Of a DNA stretch of 64,000 nucleotides, positions 34,893-47,700 are shown in pieces (the first letter of the stretch is position 1; each line of letters opens with the position of its first letter). The notes beneath the pieces were generated by a model. It was given only the letters and a program-made list of their open reading frames with translations. It was not told where the DNA came from and did no database searches. The position numbers were made by a program, and so were the translations under genes. The stretch comes from Hirudo medicinalis (lineage: Eukaryota > Annelida > Clitellata > Hirudinida > Hirudinidae). Where the stretch lies: positions 127,186 to 191,185 of the forward strand of contig MPNW01000190.1 of assembly GCA_011800805.1 (NCBI GenBank), read 5' to 3'.

Positions 34893-36409
34893 CTACTCGG
34901 TGCTTCGGGCTTTGGAGGTCTTCATCCCAGTACCCACGGGTCCATGCCTTCTTTCCCACAGCATCCTGTGCTTCTGCTTCATAAAAGCTTCTCGCACATC
35001 TGCCCTATATCCGAGATCACCATCTGGATGTGATTGAGAAATGACTGGTGTTGAGATTTATTTAATCACAGATGGAATTCACGGAGTGATGAAAATAGTT
35101 CAGCATTTATGGCATTGTTTGCATGACTTCAGAGGCTACTAACAATTCGAGCATTGAATTAGAGGCTAACTCCCCTAGAGCATATTTCCGACAATGCTAG
35201 TGGCAGAGCAAGCCGAGTAGCGCACAGTATGATATAACGGAACAACTTCAAGGACTAACTTGCAATTGATTAGTAATAGTTATAAAGAATATTTGATAAT
35301 CATCGTGCACTGCCAGTGATGCCTTGGCATCGCATTATGCTTGTACTAGACTCATTTACTAGCATTTACAAAAATGTGATTCTCACACTTTGTGAACCAG
35401 TTTTCTTCTGCCAGCAGGTAGTCATTCTTTATCTTCTCACACCGCTTGTCTTCCTGGCTCTGGTAATATATTTCACACTCAAGACGCCTCTGACGCAAAA
35501 TGGTCAGCATTCTATCTTCAATGCTCCTGAAAATAAAGATTAAACTTAAATTTTGGCATAAATAACAAAAATAATTTAGATAAAAAATGATGCAGTAATT
35601 CTAAATTGCTTGTCTGGAAATTAATTTAAGTGATGAGACTAAAACAGCATGCAGTTTAGCTGAATGGGTTGCATTGCTGCATGCGGTCGTATTGGCAACA
35701 CTCATAATGTGTCGTGTTCGCAAGCCAGCCTGCACCGCCATGGAGCGCCCCCGAGTAGGGGTGTTATACAAGTGCTAGAGCGATTAAAAAGTGCCTTCAC
35801 ATCCCATTCAGCAACTCAAAAAGATTGACTAAATAAAACAGTGTTGGCTTTGGCTGTTTCTACTTGTTTGTGGGCCAAAGCTATGCCAATCACAAAATCA
35901 ACCACACAACTGAGAAATTAACTATAGAGCTAAAGCAAATGGTGTATATAATTGAGTTATTTGGAGAGCTGTTTTTTGAAAGAGTAAAATGCCCTGCAAG
36001 ATTGGATGAGTAATGGGCTAAAATTATTTAGCAGTCCTTATAATGGTTACAATAATAACTTTTAATTGGCAATTATGGGAAGAACAAAGCCTAACTTGTC
36101 CCTCATGTACTGCTCATTAGCTTCGTAAAAGCAGACTGCATCATCGATATCGCATTCGTCAATGGTTGGCACCCTACGATAACGCCTATGGTAGTAATAA
36201 TACTTGGTTTTCCTCGCTGGTAAAACAATCTTCTCTGAAAATGAATTGGGAGGTCAAGCCTAGGGCAAATTTGGATACAGAATGTCCTCAACAAAACTCG
36301 TAGACATAAGATACATTTTACCTCGGACAAAGTCGACCGGCCCATGGAAAAGTGCATGAATTTTATTTAAGAAAACTCCAAAAGGAGGCGTAGGGGGCTC
36401 CCCGTCCAT
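34893..36409 (-). CDS. NDUFB10: NADH dehydrogenase (ubiquinone) 1 beta subcomplex subunit 10, complex I PDSW subunit
   Basis: Accessory subunit of mitochondrial complex I, on the intermembrane-space side. Four exons (36409-36322, 36234-36096, 35526-35387, 35023-34893) join in phase to 165 residues; the human protein has 172. The family block [13 protein letters not shown] in exon 2 is diagnostic. Two cysteine pairs expected of this CHCH-like subunit are present: C-x6-C (ECDIDDAVC) in exon 2 and C-x11-C in exon 3. The exon 3 donor is chosen as GTGAGA so that the next codon completes as Tyr. The C-terminus ([12 protein letters not shown]) aligns with the human end. A minus-strand AATAAA lies at 34792-34787, about 65 bp from the CC2D1 signal on the other strand, so the two genes converge tightly. 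Confidence 0.95.
35645..35836 (+). mobile_element. tRNA-derived SINE, tail type A, near full length
   Basis: An A-box-like TTAGCTGAATGGG (35655) and a B-box-like GTGTTCGCAAGCC (35714) are 59 bp apart, as in a tRNA-derived pol III promoter. They are followed by a body and the tail AGCGATTAAAAAGTGCC ... AAAGATTGACTAAATA. Lies in NDUFB10 intron 2. Confidence 0.75.
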
Positions 36410-36647
36410 CACAGCAGACTCAAAATATTTTGCAGAGATTAATTTTTACATACGACCTTCAACAAAGACTATTAGTATGTGGAAAATATTCTCATTGTTA
36501 ACAATTAGAATTAAAAATTAATTTATAAAGCGTACATTCATAAAATATTTGTAAAATTACGACCTGTTAAATCAAATTTAAAAAATCATTACATAAAGAG
36601 AATGTGATAAGCGTTCTTCTGCATAACTTAAAATTCTATAACTTCAT

Positions 36648-36778
36648 TAGATTATACTATTAAATAGTTTTACTATATTAGATTATACTATTAAATCATT
36701 TTACTATATTAGATTATATTATTAAATCATTTTACCATACTAGATTATATTATTAAATCGTTTTACTATATTACTAGT
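36648..36778. repeat. 31 bp AT-rich tandem repeat, about 4 copies
   Basis: Unit AGATTATACTATTAAATAG then TTTTACTATATT with a few substitutions, between NDUFB10 and the possible small gene. Confidence 0.9.
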
Positions 36779-36851
36779 TAAAGATTGGATTTTAATAACA
36801 AGAAACTCAACAATAAATTAAACTTAATTTATTTTGCTGAACTTGAGACCC

Positions 36852-37237
36852 CTACCGATTGATTGTTTCAGTTGCCCCATCATAATGTTGAACAGGATGG
36901 GCCATGGGGTCTCCGTCAACCAAATAAATCTTTTTTTGCTTGTCATAGAGAAAGCTAGTCACCAAAAGAAAGATATTTAAATCTAGAAGGGGATTTGGCA
37001 GCAGGAACGGCGTAGAGGCTTATGGGCACCTCCACCTGGATAAATCCGGCGATGACGTTGAAGGACCGGCAGACCGACAAATAAGTGGAAATTCGTGCAG
37101 TTGACTGGCCTTCTAACGAAAAAATTAAACGATTACGTGTGCCCCCCCAACAACCCTCCTTAGTACAAAGAATGCTAGCTACGCTGCACCTGGTGTGATT
37201 GAATAATTGGAACATCGGCCTTACTGCGCCGAGACAT
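36852..37237 (-). CDS. Possible small three-exon gene (75 residues)
   Basis: Three segments with plausible splice sites (37237-37190, 37112-37036, 36954-36852) join in one frame from ATG to TAG and give 75 residues, starting MSRRSKADVPIIQ and ending GATETINR. The donors are CAG|GTGCAG and CAG|GTGGAG, and both acceptors are TAG. It lies between NDUFB10 and the Tudor gene on the same strand. No family is recognised. An unspliced 158-codon frame also covers 36955-37431, so the reading is not settled and the spliced model may be chance. Introns of about 80 bp would be short for this window. Confidence 0.25.
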
Positions 37238-37581
37238 AATGGTCTCTTCTCCTGTTGGTCAAAAATAGCCGCTCCAAAAAGTTTCAAAATGAGCGTACTG
37301 ATTGATAATGTAATAAAGTCCTGAGATTTCGAACGAATTGCGTCCCCAAAGGGCGCTAAAAATAATGAAGGAATAGGAATGTCAGCTGGTAATGTTGCAC
37401 ACAAGAATGATGTTGAAAAACACCAAAACATTTAAAATTACAAATTGGTGCTTTGGGAGACGTTATAGAAAACGCATTTTGAGGGGACCACTGAATGGTA
37501 ATGAAACAAATCGAAGAAAATTCCACAAGTCCCAAACTCGATGCAATGATACCGTTGCTTTGCACTAATGCAGTCATTGAC

Positions 37582-40500
37582 TTATTTGGCCAATTTCATA
37601 GCCTTCATCTTCTCTGTTATAGATAAACCATTAGAGTCAACAACTTTGACCCAGTGCACATTGCCATCACTCTTGACAATCTCAACCTCCAGGATCTGGT
37701 CTGCCAAGAGCGAGGAGAAATAGTCGTTTGCCTCATCAGTCCATACAGGTGCCAGTGGAGATACACCTGGATAATAAAAGTAATATTCATTCAAAACTCA
37801 GAAATATCTGCAGAATGTAGAAGTGATTCGAATATAAATGGTTAGTATCTGCTAAAATACTACTAGCAATCCCATAACACTAGTAGTGATCCTGTAATAG
37901 GAATCCCAACATTGACTTCCACCCACAAATTATTCTGAAATGCCTACTTGGGCAAGGAAAGCAGTTTGACAAGTGATAATTGCAAGCATTAATTGCTTTA
38001 AATCAATCAGACTTGGCAGTTATAAGGTTTAGAGTCAAAAGGTGAAAAAGCCTCCAGCCAACCATTTCACGAACGAGGACTTGGTTTTCCCAGTCATTGC
38101 AAGTGATCATTACATTAAACGATCAATACTATGATTATAACAATAATTATTAATTAACATAAACCATTAGATCATTAGTTACATCGAATTAATTCACAAA
38201 AAAGAAGAGTAAAGTGAAACACACCCTGCAGTGAGCACTTGAAAGCCAGTGGTGGAAATCTTTTCATCTGTGCTGGTAATTGGTGGAGGTGGGTGAACGG
38301 GACACTCAGATCCTCTTCGTAGTCGATCAGGCGGACCTTGGCGATGTTTCCGGCAAGTTCTTTAACCTCGACCCTGTACCATTCGTTGTGCACTGAAAGG
38401 TCGGCCAAAATAAATACGAACCCAAACCGAGGTCGCATGGAGGCTCACGATGAGGACTCACCCCTGTGGAATGCAAGACATATCTCGCCAACTGAGGGGT
38501 CGTATTCTTTGTTATCAGGAGCTCCAGGCACCTTATCACTAACCAGTTCGATGACTAAAGTGATTAAAATTATGTTTACTGGTCTTGCCTTCTTTCAGGT
38601 AAGAAAAGAAAAGGTAAGATGTCGACAATAATAACACTGTGACATTTACAGCCATAATATGATTATGATTACATAATCATAATTCACTATTAGTTATAAT
38701 AACACCCTTAGAAACTTGTATTTCAAAGGTAATTATCATCAGTAATTAATTCCATTAAACAAATTAATTAGTTAATAAAATCCACTCACTAAAATCAATA
38801 ACTTGACACCAGAAAGCGCACGGGGAGGATGACGAGAGAAGCCCGCACTTGTAAATCTTACCGACGCCCAGAGTCCCAAGATCACCCCTAACCACCACGG
38901 GCTTGGAAGCCGTCGACTCGGGGACCCTGGCCTTCGAGGGCAAAATATTTTTCCTGAGTAACTCCTCCACTAAGGACTCTCCCTGGGCTGTAATCAACTC
39001 AACTTCGTAGATCTTTTCACCCTCACTGCCCGTCGTCCCGCTGTCCCTGAGACAGGACAACTTGTAAGGCTTCCACTCGCAATTGTCTTTGAACCACTGC
39101 TCGGCTTCCTGGCTCCAACATCCTTCCATCGAATCGTTGCGATTCAAAGCAAGCCAACAGTGAACCACGGGTTTGGGGTTCAAATCTTTCAATTCCTGAG
39201 AGATCGCTTTTACGTCGCCCATTTCGACTTCGGCGATGTTTCCGTAGTCTATAAATTGCACCCTGGAATGGAAACACGTTAAATCAAATTTTGAGCCGAA
39301 AGTGAGAAACAGTGAGCAAACCTGATCACATCTCGAGGGAGGACACTCAGAATTTTGGCTCTGCACCACAGCTCCTCAAAAACAGCTGCGACGATATCGC
39401 CCTTCGAATAACTACGCACCTTTACGGGGCTCAAGTCGTTGAGACGAGATGTTAACATTCTTAGGTTGTCGGACTCTTCGCTCAAATAAAAATCAAAAGG
39501 ATTCTTGCTGTACTTGATCGAGACAGAAACGCCAGCCGCAGGGAGGTTCGAGTTGACCTGGGTAAGGTGAGGGCTGGGCTTATGGACCCCTGTATGTTCC
39601 CTGGTCATGTTGATGTTTGTCTTGTTATGCTCTGCTGTGTTTGCCTTGAATGTAACTTGCTTTTGTAAGATCGTGTTGACGTCGAATGCCGGTTCTAAAG
39701 TTTCGGGATCGACCAAATCGAGACGATAAAGGCCCGGAGCTTCTCGTTGAAGGTTCTTGGCAAAAAATATCTTCTCGAGACAGCACTCCTTGAATGCATT
39801 CAGAATCTGGGCAGTGGATCGACCGCTTGCTCCGTTCAGGCGACATTGCTGGGCGAGGTAGGGGCTCTCCACGAACACCCTATCTTTAGTGGTGCAGACG
39901 GACTCTTTGTCGACGACGTCCTCGTTGCCGAAGTCAACGAACAACACCCTCGCCTGGCCGTCCTTAGAGATTTCGTTGACGACTGCCCGGTACCAGAGGT
40001 CTTCGTATCGGACTGCTACGAGTTTGCCTTCTTCGATTTTTCTGCACGGAGAAAGCGTCGACTTATTCAAGCAAAGGGTTATGTCGTTCAGTATTTTCTC
40101 GGTTTCCTTGCTCTGCCTCTGCACGTAAAAATCGCTCGGAGCGACGACATGCACGACCAACACCTGACAGCCTTCCTGCAATTCTTGAACCTCGACGTTG
40201 CTAGAAAGAGAAACGTCGCTCGCAAGAGGATTCTCCAGTTGTTGGTTCGTTTTGGAAGCACTCAGATGCAACAGCTTCTGACAGATCGTCTCCTTGTCCT
40301 GCTTCATTTTTATGTCGACGACATGTTTCTTGCCATCTTTGTTGGCGAATGTAATGAGAAAAATCAATTCCATGCAGTTGTTTTTGAACCACTGGTCACA
40401 AAATTCACTTGAAGATTGGCTGGGCAGTTTCAATGAACAACGAAAGCATTGCACAGGAAGATATTCGATCAGTTTTTGAGAAATAGTCTTGATTTTATCC

Positions 40501-43500
40501 CTTTTGACGAACGTCTTTTTACCGAAATCGACGAAGAACACTTCGACTTGATCTTCTTTGATGCTCACGACGGAAGCCCTTGCCCAGATGTCGTTAAGTT
40601 TGCAGGCAACTGGCAAATTTAAAGAGATCGATTCACAAGTGTCAGCAGAAGTGCAGTGATTTCGCAAATCCTCCATCAATTCTTGGAACTTCTTTTGGTC
40701 TCCTCCGTTCATTCTCATGACGTAAAAGTCTGCCGTACTCTCTATGGCCATGACCACGACGACATCATCGTGGAAGAGGAGAGAATCGTTGTGCGGATAG
40801 CTGTACTCGTCGACGCCCTCTCGAATTTGCTGACTGTTTACCGTCCGATCGTGAGAGCCGATCGACAGTTTCTGGAACTCGGCTCTCGTGGCCTTCATGA
40901 AATTCAACATGTTCGGCCTGAGTTCCAAGTCCGAAAGGAAATCGATGACGATCCTGTCTTTCCGTTTTTCCATTATTTTGATCGAAAAAATTGACTTCGA
41001 GACGAGATGAACGAAATATTCGACATCTTGCTTCTGCCAATGATACCCCTGAAAATCCACAGAACAGCAGACGGCTTGGGCCGGTAAAGTGGAAAACTTG
41101 CCATCGAGTGGTGCCAGATCTTTCAAGGACACCGTCTTGGTGTGTCCGTAGTCGTAGAAAAATACGGACGCCTTCCCTGACTGCAATTCCGCGATGCTTC
41201 CTCTCTTCCAACTGCCCGTCGGCTCGCACTTGACGGCGTACAGATTGGCGTAAACATTCACCCTGCAAATCCAGTTGAATTGAAAATCACAAATTTAAAT
41301 GAATGAATGCAACTGCAAGTCGTTACACAGGAATGTATCTATTTATCAAGAGAAGCCTTCACTTTTTTTTTAGCTTTCTTCATTTTGGACATAAAATTTT
41401 CGAACAATATTCTAATGAGTCAAATTCTATGGCGATCGTTCGGTTACGAGTTGTGAATCAATCTTCTCGCGAGCAGTGCGGACATTACAAAGAGACGGCA
41501 CTCGAACGAGCCATGCAAGTTTGATTCGAGTTCGTATAAAATCAAAATAACAAAAGTCCCACATGAAGTTTTTCCCCGAATGTTCCTTGTAGTGCATCTT
41601 CAAGTCGGATTCCAACTGCTCGAGCTCCATGGTCGAGTCGAGGAGGAAGTTGGCGTAGAACTGGTTTGGGGTGATGACGTGGTTGATGGTGATCCAGTAC
41701 TCCTGCTTGGTGTCAAAATTCTTGGAAATATTTCTGACAGGCAATTTCGGCGCCTTGAATTCTTCCACAACGGCAAACCTCGAGAGGCACTTCTTTAACC
41801 TAAAAGTGCATAACATATTATTGCAAGTTGCAGGTGACTAAGTAAAAATTAATTAAAACAATTCTAGAAACATTTACATTAAATTGTTAACAGCAAGTTA
41901 AATAACAAAGCATCAGAATTCCGATAAAATTCTCAACAGTTTTACTTAAAATTATTGAAATGATTTATTTCTAACGAGACTCGAGCATCGCTTAGCAACC
42001 ATTTGCGAAGGGCACAATGAAATAATCCGACCTACCCAATGACGGACTTGAAACTCTTCAAACTTTCCTCCACTTCCAAATGTTCGGCAAGTCCCGCCTC
42101 CAGTAAAACCGTGGCCATGTCTTTATTGTCTGAGAGCAAAAGCGTTCGAATGTTTGAATAACTTATTTACTAAATATAATTTTACAGAATTTATTTTATT
42201 TCACAAAAAAACAACAATGTTACATGTTGACAAGGCAAGGATCAGTCCTATATGAGTGAAAATTTCCTTATGCTGAGTGATCAGATGGTTTTGCAAAGTG
42301 ATTGAAAGTATGCATTAACAACAAATATCAAATCCAAAGAACGAACTCTGTGGCTGACAATATTTAACAAATAATCTAATAGAAATATCTAATAATAAAT
42401 AATGATCTAACAAATAATGTAACAATAAAATAATCAACAACATGAAAACAATGCCAAGGCATCAAATCAGAAGCAGCAATCCAAAAAAAAAAAAACAGAT
42501 CAGCTCCACAAAAACTCGCCATGACGTACGATTAATTCATCAATTTATCATTTCGAATTGGAAAAGCAACAACCTAGTTACGAATAAAATAATAATACCA
42601 TCAACAACACCAACAACAACTCGACGACACAATCGTTCAAGCACGCAATGCTCCACCAACCGTGAAGAGTCACGTCAACGACGTGCGTGTTCGACTGAAG
42701 CCCGACGACCCTCATTTTCAGAGGTTTGAAGTACTTTCTGAAGACTTCAAGGGTCCTCGTCGGCCACGTGAGTCGGTCTCCTTTGCACATGACACCGTTG
42801 AGACGACACTTTATCCCCTGACATCCAAAGACAACTTGCTTGTTACAGTAGTAAAAGTTATGACGTTATCAATATTGTGGCCGTGTATTAAGGTTGCCGC
42901 TAATACTTCTACGGTATTAGTATCGTCATAATGTTTGTATTATCATGATGTTTGTATCATCATAATGTTTGTTTACAGTCTGTTCCTTATGATAGTGATA
43001 TTAATTCCAGTTAGCATTACTATTATAATAGGTATCTCTGGTGTCATGCATGAGGTGCCCTATAAAATTTCTATTACCTTAACAATGCTAATCCATATCA
43101 CCAGAGACTGTACACAGACTGAAATTAGGTTAAGTGCATCCTCACCATGAAGTTTGTTTGAAATTCTGTTGGAAGGATGAAAAGAGGACGATTGAGGGAT
43201 TGAATCAACGACCCGTCGTCGATGTCTCTCAAATCCACCTCCCCACCCTCTGAGAACTCCACTTGGACCCTCCTCCACACGTCGTTGTTGTCTTTGAGGA
43301 CACCCACATCGCCGACTTTTGGTCGCGTGTTGCCTTGGCCATTTTCGCTCGGACGAGATTTAAAATACTGCAAATGCGAGCATGCGATTGGATCACATAT
43401 TTTGGCCTTACACCGAGAAAAAGGAAAAAGAAGCTATTAGATGTATTGCAATAAAAATTCTCACATTACTCAAATCATTTCTCAATCTGTCGAGTCTGTC

Positions 43501-43724
43501 TCTGTCTTCCTTGCATACCACCCAAAATTCACTCGGTGATTCGGGAAATGTTGGTGAAAAAATCTAAAACAATTTCCACTCAATGTACCACTCTGTTGAA
43601 TTCAATCAACTATTTCGACCATTTGCAGCTTTAATATCACTAAAAAAATGAATAAGCCTAAAAATACAACACATTACAATGCAATTACCTCAATAGGACC
43701 ATTCAGTTGCAGAATTTTAAACAT
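37582..43724 (-). CDS. Multi-Tudor domain protein, TDRD1-like, about six extended Tudor modules
   Basis: Probable piRNA-pathway scaffold that binds symmetrically dimethylated arginine on Piwi proteins in germ granules (family knowledge). Eleven exons join in phase to 1,234 residues: 43724-43689, 43563-43465, 43367-43146, 42817-42661, 42129-42036, 41799-41563, 41262-39322, 39262-38790, 38554-38462, 38392-38225, 37766-37582. An in-frame TGA lies upstream of the ATG, so the start is bounded and no MYND zinc finger, the usual N-terminal module of TDRD1, is present. Tudor cores: about residue 65 (DVWRRVQV, degenerate), 295 (YDYGHTKTV), 520 (DIWARASV, VDFGKKTFV), 695 (DLWYRAVV, VDFGNEDVV), 910 (ELWCRAKI, IDYGNIAEV) and 1125 (NEWYRVEV, IDYEEDLSV). 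Cores 4 and 5 keep the full aromatic-cage pattern with Asn; 1 and 6 look degenerate. Several cores are followed by the expected cysteine-containing outer strand (CSLQG, CRLNG). It could be counted as Tdrd1 or another multi-Tudor ortholog. Confidence 0.92.
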
Positions 43725-44762
43725 GTTCTTTAATGTTCAGTTTCTGTTAAGTGAATTTATAAAAAAACCGTCATAATGCAAATTCTATATAGGTTAGTTT
43801 CAAAGTAGCAGTTTAAGTGCAAAAACGTACATCACAACTTATTTTTTTACAAGCAATGTGTTGATTATGCATAATAATTTCACTATTGACGCATCGTGAT
43901 CACTTTAACATAAAGCATTCGAGTCCCTGAGCACAAAATATGCGCTTTATCTAAGCAAAGCAAAACCTGAAACATACATCGGCGAATGCAATGAAATAAT
44001 AAACTCAGAAAAATTGCTGGAAACAAGACAAAGAAAATAAACCAATCACGTTTCCTTTTTCGCGCCTTATCAAGATTCCGTTAACAAGGACTCAAGTTAG
44101 CAATTGCATTAACCATTTGTTATTAAATATTTACAAATTATTATTTGACTATTTAGCAACCATTTTCTGATTAGTATTGTAGTTAGTAATTCAACTATTC
44201 AATTAACTCAATAGTAAAGTTTAGTGTTCATAAAATAGATTTGACCCGTCAAATAAGAAGCATCTTCTCACTTGAATCATAAAAACTTTCTTTCTTCACC
44301 AACTCAAGAATGACAGCGCACATTATGTTGACTGCTGCTTTCCAGTAGCCATGACGTGTTTCCCTACTGGTTTCCATCAAATTTCATCTTAATAAATTCG
44401 GCTTATATCGCTTTAAAATAGATCTTTAATAACTTTTCTAAAGGCAATTTCCGATGTTTTCTGAGGATTAACTTCCAGTTAACATCAATGTCTTCACTTC
44501 AAATCAACAACATATATTACCATTGAATAATCTTATGAAACTCTTAATTTTTAATGCCAAACAATTTCTGTTTTATAAACTGTTACATCTAAAAAAATGG
44601 AAGTTAGCAGCTAACGTACACAAAACAAACGCCTCTTTTTAATATCGAATTTCGCTTTTGACTCATCGGGATTACTTTGTATTCCTTTCGGATTTGTGTT
44701 GAAGTCTAAATTAAGCATTAACATCTCATGTAGAGTATAAAGATGATTTTTTGAAACAGAAA
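43725..44762. promoter_or_regulatory. Divergent intergenic region between the Tudor gene and VPS8
   Basis: About 1.04 kb separates the two start codons of a head-to-head pair, so it must hold both promoters and both 5' UTRs. It is AT-rich, with no convincing ORF or long repeat. I see no CpG-rich core and no unambiguous TATA box. A very short upstream ORF (ATG at 44743) precedes the VPS8 start. Confidence 0.5.
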
Positions 44763-47700
44763 ATGGACTCCGACACTGCAGAAAATCAACATTTAAACGA
44801 AACGGACAAAGGTGCGAAGTACGAAACTGAAGAACTAACAGTTCATCAGGAATCACTAGATGACGCTATTGATGATCAGGAATTTGACATTCCACCAGTA
44901 CAGAATTTACCCACCCTGGAAAGCATTTTGAATGCACCAGATGATGATGATTTGAGACCTCAGCAGAACTTTCTTTCAGAACTAAATTCATTGGCACAAG
45001 TATGTTCAATCATTCACTTAATCTAACACTAAATTATTGTGATATTGATGGTAAAGATAAGAATGTGAAATTATGTGTAATGGCAGTTTTTATTTTTGAT
45101 TAAACAGACAGATGGATGGGATGCTGCTTCAATCTCCAGTCAAGATAGCTCCACTGCTGGCATGCTCACTCCCACACACAGAAAGTCAAGATCTACGAAA
45201 ATATCAACTTCCGATAAACATGGAATCGTTCTTCGTCACGTCAAACTGAAATCCATATCTTCTCAACTTCTCTCTGCTACAGACAAAGTCGATGCTGGTC
45301 TTCCAACCGCACTGGCAGTTTCGAATTACATTGCAATAGGCACCTCACATGGGCTAGTTCTTGTGTTTGATTCCAAGCAGGCTTTGAGGTTTTGCTTGGG
45401 AAGCACTGCTGTTGGTGCTGAGTATGGGGCAGTTTCAGCTTTGAGCTTCAACATTGACTGCACCAGATTACTGTGTGGTTTTGCAAGGGGTCAGATCACC
45501 ATGTGGAATCTGACGAATGGCAAGCTGCTGAGGACGGTGCTCGATGCCCATCCGCCCGGAACCGCCATCCTCCACGTCAAATTCACGGACGACAGGACCG
45601 TAGCAGTGACGAACGACAGTGGGGGATCCATCTTCCAGTTGGAGTTCAAACGGAAGATGGGGGTCAGGACTTGCGACTCTCATTGTCTGTTTTCAGGCAG
45701 CAGAGGCGAAGCTTGCGTCGTGGAGCCCCTCTGCACCCAGCAGGCCGTGCCCGAGCATCCGATGAAGGACGTAGCAATTCTTGCCATAGCCTCGTTGTCG
45801 AAGGTTTTGGTGGTCGTCATCAAACCTCACCTCAAGGTCCACTATGTGCATCTCCTGCCAGGGGATCCATCCACTCTGCCCCTCTTGAGTTGGCAGTACG
45901 TCGTCATCCAGGTCTCCGAGAGCAATCGCATAATAGATCCGGTACTGGCTTTTGCAAGAGATCAAACCATTTACTTTGCACAGGTTGGTCGAGCTTCTTG
46001 TTGAAAGAAAGTTGTGGATGTCAACGTAGTACAACTTGTGACGGACTCAATTGCTCGTCGAGCTTACTTTCACTTTGCAATTGAAACTAATTTTGTTGAT
46101 TTGCGATTACATTTGTGTATGTTTGTTTGTGTGTGTTTGTTTGTGTGTGTTTGTTTGTGTATGTTTGGTTAGATGTTCAACTGACCGAAAGTTTTTCTAG
46201 TTACTTCACTGATTCTGCAATTAGTCTGTTTGTGTCCGACGATAAACTTATATGTAAGGCTCACTGAGGAATTTATAAATTGTTGGATTTGAAATACGAA
46301 TGCATTTCATGTTTTGTTTCAATTTCCATCATTAATAATTTCATGAAGACACGAAGCATCGGCTTGCTTTGTTGTAACCGACCGGACGACTGTTATTCCC
46401 ATCCCAGGTGGTATGCCATAGTGCTGACAACATCAAAGTCACTCTTCTCCAAAAGATGGAACTTCCCTACAAGCTTTTGGCGATGACCTGGATCAACTCC
46501 AGATCCATGGTGCTCGTCGACACCTCGGAAAGAGCTCACCTGGTGGATGTCAAAACAGAGGAAGAAGTGCAGGTGGCTGTTGATTGCTTTTACTCAAACT
46601 TATACATTTCTGGTCATTTTAGAGTCGTTTAGGGCAAAACACCTTAATAGAGGAATGGTGTGATATTTATGATTCTGAATTTTGTTGTTGTTGTTGTTGA
46701 GATTTTGGTTATTTTTCAAGTTGGTTTTTTGCAATTACTTGAGATAATCATCTATTCAATGCACAGGTTCTTGACTTGGCAGACGTCCAACTGGTGTACA
46801 GCACGAGTTTCTACAAATCTCTTGCAACTGGTGGAAATGTCAGCAGAGCTCTGGCATATGCTGGAGACAGGGCGTGCTACCAGTCGATTGTGATCTTCAA
46901 CAACCAGCTCGTGCTGCTGGGAACTCGAGGGGTTCACGTGCTGACCTTGAGATCGTGGTCAGAAAGGGTAAATGCCCTCGTAAAGCAAAACAAGTACCGG
47001 CAAGCACTGGATTTGGGACTGTCTTTTTACAAGGGAGAGGCAAAGGTCTCGGTGGGATTGTCCTGGAATCCGACGAAGAGGAAGGCGTCTGTGGACGAAT
47101 TGATGAGGAACGTTCTGCTGCAATACGTCGACGTTTCCATCACTTCCCGATGTCCGAACAGAGGAAAGGTCGAAGAACTGAGAGACCACTTTCAAGAAGT
47201 TGTCACTGCCTGCCTCAATTACTGCATTGCAACTCAGAACAACGACTTTCTTTTTGACACACTCTACGACAGGTCAGAGATTCCTGTCTAAACATTCTAG
47301 GCTCAAATGAAATCATTCATTTGTGTGGAAGCTATTGTTTGAGATAAGGACAGCAGACCGAGTGGTTGAATCTATTTGATTATGTACTTTTCGTTTAAGC
47401 ATTCAAAATAAACCACTTATTATATTTTTATATTTATTAATGCAATTTGATTTTATTTTAAAAGTAGTTTTATCCTCATCAAACAAATTTCAACTTGTTA
47501 GTTTTTTAAAGGTTCAATGATTCAATTGGTTTCAACTTCTAAAAGGCTATCGAGAGAATTATTGGCAAAGGAAGTCTTTTTGGAGTCTTTGGAGCCGTTC
47601 ATATTGGATGGTTTGTTGGACTTCGTCAAACCGGGGGTCATGCAGTGCTTCGTCGAGCACTTCAAAGAGAAGGGAGCCCTGGAGAGCATCGAGGCCTGCA

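Noticed and set aside
36955..37431. 158-codon minus-strand frame
   Set aside because: No recognisable domain, and it lacks a link to either neighbour; kept only as a note beside the possible small spliced gene.
39747..40412. 221-codon plus-strand frame
   Set aside because: Antisense shadow of the large Tudor exon, whose translation matches a known family.
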